IMG/VR virus record: IMGVR_UViG_3300017917_000477
Location: 1 to 31,448 of that record
Length of the DNA stretch: 31,448 bases
Direction: 5' to 3' (one strand)
Source of the DNA: a virus
Both the position numbers and the translations under genes were made by a program. Shown here piece by piece: positions 12,801-19,417 of the stretch; position 1 is the first letter of the stretch, and every line of letters starts with the position of its first letter. The notes below the pieces were generated by a model. The model saw only the letters and a program-made list of their open reading frames with translations, ran no database searches and had not been told where the DNA came from.

Positions 12801-14776
12801 GCATTAAGGTCGGGACTAGCGCGGTTGATTGTGAGATAATCAGGAATTTCAGGCTGATTTAAACTGGCATCATAATTTCCAATATCGTAACCGGTGCTGT
12901 CATAGGGTACAGTTGCACTCTGGGTATAAGTTTCAGGGGTCACAAAATTAGACACCGGAAGTAGTTTAATTGCAGTACCAACACCCTCAACATAATATTC
13001 TTGATTTTGATAACTACTAGGATTTACAGATCCAATGAATTGGACTTTTAATCCATTGGTGAATACAACTCCATTGGGACTGGTATAATTTTTCTTGTCA
13101 AGTATATCACTGATATCCAATGTATCAACCTGATCTTGATTGATTAGTTTGATGCGACCAAATATTCCTGGATCAGTTCCATCTTGATAATACAACGTAT
13201 CTTTTACGGCTGTTAATAAAGGAATTTGTTCAAAAAATCCCTCAGCATTTTTAAACCATTGAGTATTTGAATACTGTGTTCCGTACAATGTTGTAAATTT
13301 TTCTAATTCTGAAACAGATAGAATATCAACCAACTTGATATACTGAGAACCATCATCGGTGGTTACATATTGTATTTGCCAAACACTGTATCGTTTATTT
13401 GCTGGGACATCTGTGGTTTGATCAAACAGCGTAGTGTCATATGACCCAGGTCCACTTTGTACATTACCTACGTTTGGCAACGGATCAAATTGTGTAGTTA
13501 CTTGCCACCCACCATCTTGTGCATTTTCAATTTGATTCAAAAATACAATAGTTTTTCCGTTGAGCGAAGTGGTTCCATCAATGCCACCAGTTTGTTCTAT
13601 AAAGGGTACAACATATTGATTGTTAATTTCATTAAACTTAAGATCCGACACAATCAAATCCACTGTGCCAGCTGGTTTACCTGGTATGCTACCAATCGTA
13701 TCTAGCGTATAATAGAAATTTTGTGCAGTGGCCAATGGGACATTAAAAGTAACTGTGCCTAAATCTTCGCCGTTGTTAACAACTCCTAGCACATCTCTTG
13801 AACTGATATTTGGTGTTGCAGGAATACGTCCGTTAACTCCAGGGTCGGTTTGAATCCAGAATCCTGGGCCAGTTCCAGGAGTAGCATCAATGATATTGAT
13901 TTGCCCTTGCATATTAGGCTGAGTAGAATTTGCATAATACAAGGTGTCTGGTGCATCCTGAGGAACTACGAATGTGATTAATCCTTCGCTGATACCATTG
14001 TTAGTAACGCCAACATTGTATTGATTGTTTGTTCCAAGAGTAGGCGATGTTTTAATATACATCGGCAAATCTCTGTTGAGAATTAGATCAAACACATATG
14101 TGTTTCCTCGTACCAGTGTCAACGTTGGATTGTTTACATAATCAATCACGTAGGCACTAGTGCCTTGATTCGTTACACGAAAGTTAATAGTTTCTTTTTC
14201 ATTTTGTGCAACATTGAATGTGTAGTTGCCCCCTCTAACCAACGTTAAAGAAGGGTTTGTTCCAGGAACTCCACTAAATGAATATACTCCGTTAGATCGT
14301 GTTACATCAAAACTATCTGTGGTTGCTACTGCTTCGGCAAACACGTCAACAGAATCTGGGCCAGCTGGCAACCAGTAGTATTGATTAAAATTTACAAATT
14401 TATCAAAATCAACAAATGGATCCCAAGTATAGTATTCGCTCGTGTACAATCTGTCTGCGTTATTGGTAATAGATCCTTGAAGATTTAATGCATCTGTAAT
14501 ACCAGGATAGGTAATAGCATCATTAACGTTTTGTCGATCCTCACTTAGCAATACCACCCCAGGCTCAAGCTGATAATTGGTGCGAATGGCTGTGGGTTCT
14601 GTTACATAGTTTTCATCGGGATTTACACCAGGTCCAACTCTGCGTCCAACAAACCCTTGAATCTTTTTAAACTTAGGTTCTTGTACTAATTGATCAAGGG
14701 TTGCTCCGAGAAACTGTCGATTAGTAGAGGTTTGAAAAATCTCTGGTAAAAAATCTACGGTGCGTACTCTTGCCAT
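824..14776 (-). CDS. Giant baseplate/tail structural protein, 4650 aa, multidomain
   Basis: One uninterrupted frame of 13.95 kb. It lies directly after gp6, where T4 has gp7, and starts one base after the gp6 stop, with GGAG at 14786-14789. Approximate modules in order: N-terminal head (1-140) with D-F-L-P-E-I-F and G-R-R-V-G-P-G-V motifs that I recall from marine T4-like structural proteins; cupredoxin-like beta repeats (about 175-380) with T-L-V-R-G-x-T-Y; a Trp/Tyr-rich core (about 1090-1790); a CBM5/12-like W/Y module (about 1900-1955); an FG-GAP beta-propeller (about 2315-3010) with V-G-A-P repeats; a conserved alpha-rich part (about 3540-3650); GGxGY repeats (about 3710-3775); a second W/Y module (about 3800-3850); a H-A-P-E-E-L motif (about 3955); then many V-x-V-N-G beta-hairpin repeats to the end (A-A-R-F-L-R-G). 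No signal peptide or transmembrane segment. Probably a wedge/fibre protein replacing gp7 and perhaps fibre genes; function is inferred from position. Confidence 0.88.
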   Translation of the reverse strand: MARVRTVDFLPEIFQTSTNRQFLGATLDQLVQEPKFKKIQGFVGRRVGPGVNPDENYVTEPTAIRTNYQLEPGVVLLSEDRQNVNDAITYPGITDALNLQGSITNNADRLYTSEYYTWDPFVDFDKFVNFNQYYWLPAGPDSVDVFAEAVATTDSFDVTRSNGVYSFSGVPGTNPSLTLVRGGNYTFNVAQNEKETINFRVTNQGTSAYVIDYVNNPTLTLVRGNTYVFDLILNRDLPMYIKTSPTLGTNNQYNVGVTNNGISEGLITFVVPQDAPDTLYYANSTQPNMQGQINIIDATPGTGPGFWIQTDPGVNGRIPATPNISSRDVLGVVNNGEDLGTVTFNVPLATAQNFYYTLDTIGSIPGKPAGTVDLIVSDLKFNEINNQYVVPFIEQTGGIDGTTSLNGKTIVFLNQIENAQDGGWQVTTQFDPLPNVGNVQSGPGSYDTTLFDQTTDVPANKRYSVWQIQYVTTDDGSQYIKLVDILSVSELEKFTTLYGTQYSNTQWFKNAEGFFEQIPLLTAVKDTLYYQDGTDPGIFGRIKLINQDQVDTLDISDILDKKNYTSPNGVVFTNGLKVQFIGSVNPSSYQNQEYYVEGVGTAIKLLPVSNFVTPETYTQSATVPYDSTGYDIGNYDASLNQPEIPDYLTINRASPDLNAWTRSNRWFHIDVINATAEYNNSVALLDNNFRAKRPIIEFRAGTKLFNFGTQGKQPVDIIDFNSTDALSTINGTTSYSTDGYSFINGSRVIFAADSDPQVRNKIYVVEFIVPDSVPPLIAQPIINLVPASDSTVLVDQTVVCLSGAQQQGLSFYYDGVEWIQAQEKTATNQAPLFDVYDLSGVSFSNRVKYPSTNFTGSKLFSYASSTGNKDLVLGFPLRYLSLANVGDIVFENNLYTDTFTYTKDSVSSTENISQGVVREYKDRTTFIKEIGWQSAITKSITRQQFRFIYNGNPLVMDVPADESTPLPALQVYVSGKFIDPTKYTYTVNGDTTTLTINSNIEIAAPDDVIEVDIISDKISKVAFYQVPVNLENNPLNENSGTFTLGTIRSHYETIGENLKDIVGPINGANNTRDLGNIGLYGENILQQSSPMTLAGYFMRSEQYNIFNALNYNSREYEKFKAQLLDTAVRNDYTNYSIPDMLTAIINDITVGRTSLNPFYWSDMLPASSVFTQSTTTYTAISTPVFDLTTTYDFTSSNYKSVLVYVNNELLTYGYDYTVATEGPRLTITSPLSVGDVIVIREYATTYGNFVPNTPTKLGLYPAFKPQIYLDTTYINPTLVIQGHDGSKTIAFGDFRDSLLLEFETRIYNNLKIKSAIPLPATEVIPGQFRTTDYTLSEINQILSTDFLSWVGWNKLDYKQQDYSSTNEFTWNYSAAGNKLSSLDNILAETPLLIGAWRGIYRYFYDTDYPDTRPWEMLGFTEEPSWWEDIYGSAPYTSGNLVLWDDLELGRVADPAGEYILPQYARPGLSNVIPTNSEGQLLSPFDTVVGLYDSSQFQKSWTFGDGGPVEATWFKSSSYPFAIMRLLALTRPAEFFSLFVDRDLYKFDTELDQYLYNDRYRLDANGVEVYGNGVSKASYIDWIVDYNQLLGTDSSTRLTADLANLDVRLCYRMGSFTDKQYLKIYTEKSSPNSLNSSLLLPDESYNLLLYKNQPFERIVYSSVIVQVVDDGYAVYGYSITNPYFEILASRTSGTKITIESGGTTVRVPNEYSKDVVQVPYGYVFTNQTVVVDFLLSYGALLESQGLVFDGRENGRTLNWNQMAQEFLYWANQGWQTGSVINLNPTATSLTAYKAGAIVDSVVAQTPENLILDQNRTTLPVRDLVVDRFENTFKISSLSNQTISYLDLKYTSYESMVVLDNVSIFNDLIYNPATGARQSRINMIAAVSADWNGQVDAQGFILNNRATIKNWEPNRKYAKGEIVLYKNNYWSAQTIVQPAVEFQYSNWVKSDYTKIQGGLLENVPNKANQLANSYNTNTANLESDQDLLSYGLIGFRPREYMTALNLDDISQVNVYQQFLKNKGTIQSVRLLGNANLGKEVAEYDVFENWAIQRATYGANANRSFIELQLNEALLESDPALIQVVEPQQTSQADQTVLLNDLWRESYKITSTDILPTTLTNVQDAALPTAGYVNLDDVDVTVFSLLGELGISPAVLDTIGIGTTVWAAKSNSYDWNIYRCTGVPGRILNISSNLDTTSTITFSKPHGLSVDSIIVIRFVNEQINGVYRVLAVPGATSIVVELPITILNGLSNIALQGIAYSLQTMRVSQASDVVNLPYVNSLLPGARAWVDNNGAGLWEVIEKQSPFVSNTSLEPNILVSNTGYGSSIAQGVDNIIALVGAPSFNGTGALYPYLRDNNNKYAQSSTLLLGATDTQGYGNAVDIGNQEWCVAGASESNSQTGYASVIYRGNTTNAFEQRQLLVAPFGDYAETSEFGYSVAISRDERWMYIGAPAENKVYAFGRVDLEEQAVSYTTDGITFLYNYSESIVITEDEQLNVVLNNQLLTLGVDYTVSGTNVALTNTPARGLKLVITRKTAETYTGDGSTTVFDVDLYLKTVDNNDIFSFSVTVNGDLQRPYIDYNWASGNITFTTAPANDAAIVVTSKTYFTPVDTITVGGLASDARFGQSVATTTDGRQVIIGCPNDTVDTTSDAGSVYTFDRSVTRVIVTDPTTLTYALPSGFQSPVSVLLNNTFLDNAGQFINGQFTVSGSDVVLENVTLSVGDILQFESNIFNLIQNFPANAVFESANFGETVDICPNNCSIYVGAPLDGSIVPGAGSVDRRVNQARVYGVITSTEVDPTLTPGDTIRIQNTPVAVPNAPDNTVEGLADAIVAANIPNITAISTDGKLTISVINTAAADQFNRLTVLPGTSGTAYADLGFDLYAYTQTITSPNPVPSAEFGKSLFIDSEADNLVVGAPGGNLYEPVTFDSGSTYFDDNSTPFSSTVIQSGAVYTFDYLPSATDSVSNPGKFVFGQQIYDSEVGSLDRWGTAVNYTTGRLLVGAPGSDLGDSTLSNLNYGRVAVFNNTERRRAWTVIHQQQPVVDVYLLNSVFMYDKLQSSKTHFFDFINPLQGKILGAARQNIDYISVADPAKYNVGSTNNNGNFWAENHVGEIWWNIDRARFIDPNQDDIVYASRRWGQLFPGSSIDIYQWIESSTPPDSYTGQGTPLDTSSYAVSSRLTPQGTFATQYYFWVTGVDTVDTKAGKTLSTIGISRYIESPRSSGIPYIAALNSSTVAIYNGLDFISAQDTILHIEYDREYTTDNIHTEFELIAQDRPDSFLSDGLYRKLQDSFCGVNTVGAKVPDATLSPPEQYGVQFRPRQSMFLNRYEALENYLVRANSILKNYPIVETRKFTLLNSQEPEPTVSSGEWNMRLDNIEQLGYQDLSEVPLGYKYLIVSDSTNGGLWTIYTVIAGSSLLGSPNVVQLTRVQTYDTRKYWNHINWYMPGYNSAIIPVAEVLNYASLATLSVAVGDSVKVTSNAQGKFEIYLRTDTGWDRVGLEDGTIEFSEKLWNYSVGLFGFDVEVFDAQYFDAEPVIETRKIIQAINEELLIDELAIERNRLLILMFNFILSEQEAPEWLIKTSLIDVEHKIRELVPFQIYRQDNQEFVLDYLQEVKPYHVQVREFNLAYNGLDSYAGMISDFDNPAYYNLDLVIPQYVSPILLPYTQSDAAGTGRANNNSDTPANAEIWDDTPWNAWYNNYLLSIQGVNIIDGGQGYTVEPEVVVSGVSTTPAEMTAVINTAGQVIGINIINPGSGYLTEAVITFVGGNGVGARASAVMGNDLIRSIKTTIKYDRYQYNSNIVDWQANVIYTNGTQVRYNNVVWQADSSDSSEVQSATFNPEDWLLVNPSTLSGVDRTRGYYTPGPNEIGLDLPLLIDGLDYPGVQVFGPLFSQNTGYDVGNFDINPYDNISYGPEGRPTYDPAILDAIYESAYLDPFLGTRATDVNVDGGAYIDTYSSHAPEELIPGSEFDTLDLRVYTRPGSDWAVNGHGFPTYSYGIVVDQLPQTYDFSLWYDQVPFFVSGSLVNETTGIELLGAGINFTVDWIAKTFTVTSGCNVGDTLIGTAYGVGGGNQLYREIFNGTAGSSVTVPVLYSQIQEIVAWVDGQVYTNLTFAEGSDNTTTVTFGSSFTSNDVVVVYVFGPTTIDSTTVNYSWSAPAIQYINGQTGIYAYDLDYSLAYTNPANMIVTVNGARARTAAGIDYIGDGSTAYELPNRLGFSQALIADNEVLVYINDIPQTLGVDFTVEPYDGSTPREIIFANTPEIGDKILIAVTTNTQCQVNGNQIVFDPTKGLVPVNGDVITVTTWNDTRQQNILTQVFVGPIITGTVIVEGYDDTDFDSATVSNTPGSFDYSAGTTVAVNNIQLRRIITDPERLIVTLNTNTTGGGRRLFFGQDFTIVGEELVLSAGIMDTTDVLMVTEFTDSVVPEAMAFRIFQDMRGVQATYRITPATTTLLSQDLNSTDDIVYVVNANALDEPALDSNIWGVLTVNGERIMYRERDIVNNTVSGLLRGTAGTAIADHPVDSIVYNLGRGNLMPEEFQNYINNTAFMGDSVTTVFTTDINLDSEDSTIIDEAVEVYVGGTRQVGNYTIIGSGPVQIEFDTAPTSGYEINILVRQGVTWYAPGAGTPSDGVALQDTNTQAARFLRGL

Positions 14777-14777
14777 A

Positions 14778-17700
14778 TTAAATTACTCCACTTCCTGGTG
14801 CTGTTCTAATGTTAGTGCTGGTCAATGCTTCAATAACTTCCACGTTGTTGACATTGGCGGCGTTTACAAATATCTGACTTGGAGTTGATCTAATCTCGTA
14901 CAAGTCACCAAAACTCTTCTGTGGATTCAAAGGAACAAGAACCACACTACTAATTATGCCGCCCATTTCGGCGTGAAGATAAGCAGCCAACTCTGAGAAG
15001 TAGAAGGTATCCCCAAAGTCCCATTTGTCTAACGTAAAATAGTTGTTCATGTTTTGAATTACTAGATTTTTAATTTCACTGATACTAGCAGTGCTATTTG
15101 CAGCTTTGATTACTTTAATAGTTGCTCGCAATTCTTCTGCTGCCTTTTCTCCAAACAAAGGTTTAAATTCTACACTGTTTAAAATTACACTGTCGGAAAT
15201 CATTTTATAATCTTGCAAGCCACCATAGGTGGTTGTTAAACTATCAATAGTTGGTGGCGTTGGTTCTGGTACTGTGCCAGTGACATCACGAATATAGTTT
15301 TGATACGCAGTGTAATACTCATTGGTAACCACATATAGATCAATAATATTTGTGGTTCCGGGATCAATGCGAGATGTCAGAGGACTATTATGTCTGTATT
15401 GGAAATATAAATCTTGTCGTCCAATTCTAGCAATAAATTCATTGTTAACTACCAATGTTCTTACACCTGTTGCTGTATCAATTACCAAGGTATAAAATAT
15501 TTCACTTTGATAAGCATAAAAAACTTGACCATTAACATATTCTGTTTTAACTAATTCAATATCATTTAATGTAGCATATTCTGAATTAACAATGCCTCGT
15601 TCAACTAACAAATATCTTTCAAGATTGTCAAAATCCACAGTCTTTTGTAAAAACACCCAGGGCGACGAAGAAGTAATTGTTGATGTTGGGGCTACAATTT
15701 CATCAAAAAAGTCTGGGTTATCTGGGACTCCGTCGGAGTCGGCATCGCTGAAAGATACCAATACCTGGAAGTCATCTACAAAGCCATCACTTTGAACAGG
15801 CTGACCAACAATTTTAAGACGTGTGTCGCCTGCTAATGGTAAAGAACTATCGGGCTTGCTATTTGTTTTTAAAATATTAATAAAATCACTGATTACTGTA
15901 CCAGTTCTTGAATCATATATTTGTTGATCTCCGTAATAGAAGAAACGTGTTTGTAATACACTTCCAAAGAAATAATCAAGTGCTCTTGAGCTTACAGTGT
16001 ATGTGCTACCGTCTGTGATAAACTGCACAAACCAACTTGCGTCAAGATTTGTACCAGAAGTATTTCCAGCATAGACTTGACTCCACTCAGAATTAACGGA
16101 TAGATTGGTACTAGTAATCAAATACCACGATCCAGATGTGCCAGTAATGGTTCCAAGACTGTCATACCCAATGCCAAAATTTCTATTTAAACGTATTTGT
16201 TCTGCCATGCTTTGTTCAAAAGAAGTAGGCAAGTCTGTAACAAAAATTGGAATCACTTGTGTGGCAATTGCCCCGGTTGGAATATAATTGTTTAGTACAA
16301 CCGGACCTGACCCATCAGGCAGATTTCCTAATCCATTGTTGGTACCGTCAAGGATGACTGATACTGGGCTTGCCCATAATACTAATTTTTCATCGGCACG
16401 TGTTGGTGTTCCTGCTTTTAGTCTATTGTTAGAATCAAAAAAGTAACCTGCTGGCGGAACAAATTTAACTAAACTTCCAATTTCAATGTATTTTTTATTG
16501 TCGCTGGTATATGGCCCAATAGGAACTGCGGTGCCATTGGATCTAGTAAAATAACCAGTGGTAGTATTTGCAAGGCTAGTGCTCAACTTCCACAACACAT
16601 CCAATGATGTTAATGGTGCTCGCGGAAATTTAGCATAATAAAATTGAGTGCTTTGGCTTTCAGATAATGTGGGTTGAATCTGATTAGTAATTACACTTGA
16701 AATTTCGTTATTTGTTAAAAAGGTAAATTGAAAACTTGGCAAACTGTAATTTTCATACAACGCACCATCGCTACTAAAAACATTTGTGCTAGCATATTTT
16801 CCAGTGTTGTCAACTAATTCAAGATAGCGGCTTGTGCCAATACTTGCGCGGTTTAATGCTTTTGATTTTAAAATTGAATTGTAGGCAGTAAACGGAAAGT
16901 TATTATAATCTTCGCCATTGACCATGCGGTTCTGTGTGTAATAACGAGCAGGAGCACGTTGTTTGATTTCGTCGATGCTCTCACGTGCGGTAGCATTTGA
17001 CACAGGAGTAGTAATACCGCATGTAAATGTAATTGTTTCAAGCTGACCTGTTCGACTTACATAACTGATTGGTAATACAACACTTTGCATTTCTTCTGGG
17101 TTAATAATGTATTCCAACCCGTTTGACGCACGAACATAACAACGGAATTGTCCAACTGGAATTTCAGAAAACACACCATCGCCAAAATTTAAAGTAATTT
17201 GATCGTTTGTTCTTGAGCTAACTGAAAACAATTTACGCAAACCGGGTGCAGTTTGTTCGGCAGCAGCACCATACACACTTTCAACAAATTCCCATTCGCC
17301 AGCAATTGATCCCACACTGTCAAGTTGATACAGCCATCGATCGTCGTTATTGACACCTTCGATGTTAATATTAACTGCGCGATTACTTACACGATCAGCT
17401 AGATTAAAATCTTGATTCTGTAACACTCCTTGTTTAAACAAAAAGAAATATCCAGTATTGATGCTATTGAATCCCAGCTGATCGTTGCGGAACAATATGT
17501 TAAAAATACCGTTGGGTTGAGGACTTGGTTCATATACATAGTCCTTGCCAATGGTACTGGCATTAACTGCTTCAAATGGCATGTTGATGCCATCTATTGT
17601 GGCATTGTATGGAATTACAGGTAAAAATCCCGGAACTAAATTTACTGAATACTCAGAAGTATCTACTCCTAAAATAGTAGTTCGATTTCCAGGGCGGCCA

Positions 17701-18209
17701 ATACGTTGGCTGTCAACTAGACTGGCATTAATGATAGCTGTAAATTGTTCCTGCCAGTTAAAGTTTGTTGGATCTGCCCAGTTTACTGTTACGTTGGCAA
17801 GATCAATGCCATTGAAATCGGTTACATTTTCTGTGGTTTGTACACTTAAAATCTTTAGATAACCACTGGCACAAATGTTACGCTTTGGTGTATAACTTAC
17901 TAGATTTGCAAGACGAACAACTGAATCTCTACGTTCGGCTGTGTCGATATAATTTTCACGTGTGTTTAAATCTGTACGGAAAGCCAACGATTGGCCCATG
18001 AATGCCATAACATCAAGCATGGCAATAAATTCAGATGATTCAATGTAATCATTAAATGTTTCTGGATAATAAAGACGCAAGTAGTCTACAAAACTCTTGC
18101 GTAGAGTTTCAAAATCGTAACTTTGGAAGTCTGCTTCACGATAGGTTTGATAGATTCTTTTCCAATCTTCAACCCCAAATATTGCTGTCTGTCTAGTAGT
18201 CTTTGCCAT
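14778..18209 (-). CDS. 6: Baseplate wedge subunit gp6
   Basis: This is a structural protein of the baseplate wedge; in T4, gp6 dimers form the inner ring that joins wedges around the hub. The N-terminal 120 residues are diagnostic: D-F-E-T-L-R-K-S-F-V-D-Y-L-R, then E-S-S-E-F-I-A-M-L-D-V-M-A-F-M-G-Q-S-L-A-F-R-T-D-L-N (as separate blocks), T-A-E-R-R-D-S-V-V-R-L-A and S-Y-T-P-K-R. The C-terminus (about 1000-1143) has the usual F-G-D-T-F-Y-F-S-E-L region. At 1143 aa it is far longer than T4 gp6 (about 660 aa); the extra length lies in beta-rich middle segments, as in marine relatives. It follows gp25, as in T4, after a 43-nt spacer, and no Shine-Dalgarno sequence precedes its ATG; a CATAAATA box is seven bases upstream instead. 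Confidence 0.93.
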   Translation of the reverse strand: MAKTTRQTAIFGVEDWKRIYQTYREADFQSYDFETLRKSFVDYLRLYYPETFNDYIESSEFIAMLDVMAFMGQSLAFRTDLNTRENYIDTAERRDSVVRLANLVSYTPKRNICASGYLKILSVQTTENVTDFNGIDLANVTVNWADPTNFNWQEQFTAIINASLVDSQRIGRPGNRTTILGVDTSEYSVNLVPGFLPVIPYNATIDGINMPFEAVNASTIGKDYVYEPSPQPNGIFNILFRNDQLGFNSINTGYFFLFKQGVLQNQDFNLADRVSNRAVNINIEGVNNDDRWLYQLDSVGSIAGEWEFVESVYGAAAEQTAPGLRKLFSVSSRTNDQITLNFGDGVFSEIPVGQFRCYVRASNGLEYIINPEEMQSVVLPISYVSRTGQLETITFTCGITTPVSNATARESIDEIKQRAPARYYTQNRMVNGEDYNNFPFTAYNSILKSKALNRASIGTSRYLELVDNTGKYASTNVFSSDGALYENYSLPSFQFTFLTNNEISSVITNQIQPTLSESQSTQFYYAKFPRAPLTSLDVLWKLSTSLANTTTGYFTRSNGTAVPIGPYTSDNKKYIEIGSLVKFVPPAGYFFDSNNRLKAGTPTRADEKLVLWASPVSVILDGTNNGLGNLPDGSGPVVLNNYIPTGAIATQVIPIFVTDLPTSFEQSMAEQIRLNRNFGIGYDSLGTITGTSGSWYLITSTNLSVNSEWSQVYAGNTSGTNLDASWFVQFITDGSTYTVSSRALDYFFGSVLQTRFFYYGDQQIYDSRTGTVISDFINILKTNSKPDSSLPLAGDTRLKIVGQPVQSDGFVDDFQVLVSFSDADSDGVPDNPDFFDEIVAPTSTITSSSPWVFLQKTVDFDNLERYLLVERGIVNSEYATLNDIELVKTEYVNGQVFYAYQSEIFYTLVIDTATGVRTLVVNNEFIARIGRQDLYFQYRHNSPLTSRIDPGTTNIIDLYVVTNEYYTAYQNYIRDVTGTVPEPTPPTIDSLTTTYGGLQDYKMISDSVILNSVEFKPLFGEKAAEELRATIKVIKAANSTASISEIKNLVIQNMNNYFTLDKWDFGDTFYFSELAAYLHAEMGGIISSVVLVPLNPQKSFGDLYEIRSTPSQIFVNAANVNNVEVIEALTSTNIRTAPGSGVI

Positions 18210-18216
18210 GGTCTTG

Positions 18217-18224
18217 TATTTATG
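18217..18224 (-). promoter_or_regulatory. Candidate late promoter box upstream of gp6
   Basis: The minus strand reads CATAAATA, seven of eight bases matching the T4 late element TATAAATA. It lies in the 43-nt gp25-gp6 spacer, so it is not constrained by coding. Only seven bases separate it from the gp6 ATG; with T4 late spacing, transcription would begin 2-3 nt before the start codon, giving an effectively leaderless gp6 mRNA. Confidence 0.42.
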
Positions 18225-18252
18225 GCAGTGAAAAACGGCTCAGTTTAAGATG

Positions 18253-18627
18253 TCAAATATAACTGGCCCGGCGTGTTTGTTGGTCAAAAAATATACTCAA
18301 TCTTTCAGCATCGGTGCTGGGCACTATAGTCAACAGTAGTTGTATTAGCATGCCATTTTCTTGGGGAAATATATCAACTTCGGTAATTTGTAAACGTGGA
18401 TCGCCGCCGGCTACACGTTGTATTTCTCTTACAATAGCTGCTTCTGTTTCATTGGTTTGATTTTCAAACAGATTGTCCCAGAGTGCTGTACCATATCCAG
18501 GGCGTCCGACCAATTGCCCTTGGCGTATATTCAATGCATTGAGTAAATCGCGTTTGATCAAAGCATCATCAACTAGTGTGAACTTTTTAAACTGTTCTTG
18601 CGTATTGAATCCGATAAATGTAGCCAT
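18253..18627 (-). CDS. 25: Baseplate wedge subunit gp25 (GPW/gp25 family)
   Basis: A 124-aa protein of the GPW/gp25 family, the small wedge component that anchors gp6 and the first sheath ring in T4 and has counterparts in contractile injection systems. Family hallmarks are visible: residues about 20-35 (a L-x-x-A-L-N-I-R-Q-G stretch), the G-R-P-G-Y-G-T-A-L-W motif near 41-50 followed by L-F-E-N, and the E-x-x-I-V-R-E-I helix before the R-L-Q-I-T-E-V strand. Length is typical (T4 gp25 is 132 aa). It is followed by gp6, conserved T4 order. There is no Shine-Dalgarno sequence; the stop of the upstream 258-aa gene is embedded in a CTTAAATA box seven bases before the ATG. Confidence 0.95.
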   Translation of the reverse strand: MATFIGFNTQEQFKKFTLVDDALIKRDLLNALNIRQGQLVGRPGYGTALWDNLFENQTNETEAAIVREIQRVAGGDPRLQITEVDIFPQENGMLIQLLLTIVPSTDAERLSIFFDQQTRRASYI

Positions 18628-18634
18628 AGTTTAG

Positions 18635-18642
18635 TATTTAAG
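18635..18642 (-). promoter_or_regulatory. TAAATA box upstream of gp25
   Basis: The minus strand reads CTTAAATA and ends seven bases before the gp25 ATG, the same spacing as at gp6. The TAA inside it is also the stop codon of the upstream gene, so part of the box is explained by coding; it is therefore weaker evidence than the gp6 box. Confidence 0.28.
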
Positions 18643-19414
18643 CCTTTGGTTTGCCAGGTGCAAAACGGAACACACCATCTTCGTTTATTGTTGTAGGTTC
18701 ATTGGTAACTGTGACTATATCAACATAATCAATAGACGGAACTTTAGGATTACCAATGATATCAAGCACCGCTTGATCAAGATCCTGGCGTTCAACAGTG
18801 TTGTCAAATCCTGGGAGATCAATTCCAACATTTAACAATGACGAATACGTGTTTACAAATTCTATAGCATATTGCGCCTGGCGTGCTACTAACAAAATAT
18901 TGTTGGTAAGATCGGATCCAGCAGTATCATTAACCCAACTTAACACCGCATTAACTCCGTATCTAGTTGCTGGTTGTAAAAATGTTGCTTGGTATATGGC
19001 TGTTTCGTTGCCTGTTAAAATACCAACATCAATGAGTCCTTGGTATGCTCCTGTCATTATATCAATCTGTGCAAGATTTTGCAGAATTGGATCATCTAGG
19101 TAATCCAATAAACTTGTGATGCCATTTTGTCCAGTCCACACTGCAGGAGTGGTCAATACAGTGATTGTCATTGATGGTTCAGTAATTAAACTCAATGTTC
19201 CGGGTTTGAGATACCCGGTTAATGTCAAACCAGCAGGTGTTTGTCCGTAAATTCCAATCCCTCGGGTAGCAATTTCTGGACCAATATACACAGGATCTCC
19301 GTTGCTGTTGAGTTGCCAATCCTCTAATAAATTACCATCAGCGTCGTATGGATTTACGTAGGCATTAACAGCAGCCTGTGCTGTTAGTGCAGTTACTTGT
19401 TCAGCTGTAATCAT
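18638..19414 (-). CDS. Unrecognised baseplate-cluster protein, 258 aa
   Basis: I do not recognise this protein. It is 258 aa, acidic, without a signal peptide, membrane segment or cysteine pattern. The N-terminal part has P-Y-D-A-D-G-N-L and a Y-G-Q-T-P-A-G-L-T-L-T-G-Y-L-K-P-G-T-L-S stretch (about residues 57-76), then a long mostly helical middle ending in a D-L-P-G-F-D-N region. The start is clear: AAGGAG at 19423-19428, eight bases upstream, within the end of gp5. Lying between the gp5-like spike and gp25, it is probably a hub or wedge accessory protein made late in infection. The G-Y-L-K-P-G-T stretch is a turn-rich motif I loosely associate with virion proteins, not enough for a domain call. 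Confidence 0.8.
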   Translation of the reverse strand: MITAEQVTALTAQAAVNAYVNPYDADGNLLEDWQLNSNGDPVYIGPEIATRGIGIYGQTPAGLTLTGYLKPGTLSLITEPSMTITVLTTPAVWTGQNGITSLLDYLDDPILQNLAQIDIMTGAYQGLIDVGILTGNETAIYQATFLQPATRYGVNAVLSWVNDTAGSDLTNNILLVARQAQYAIEFVNTYSSLLNVGIDLPGFDNTVERQDLDQAVLDIIGNPKVPSIDYVDIVTVTNEPTTINEDGVFRFAPGKPKA

Positions 19415-19417
19415 AAT

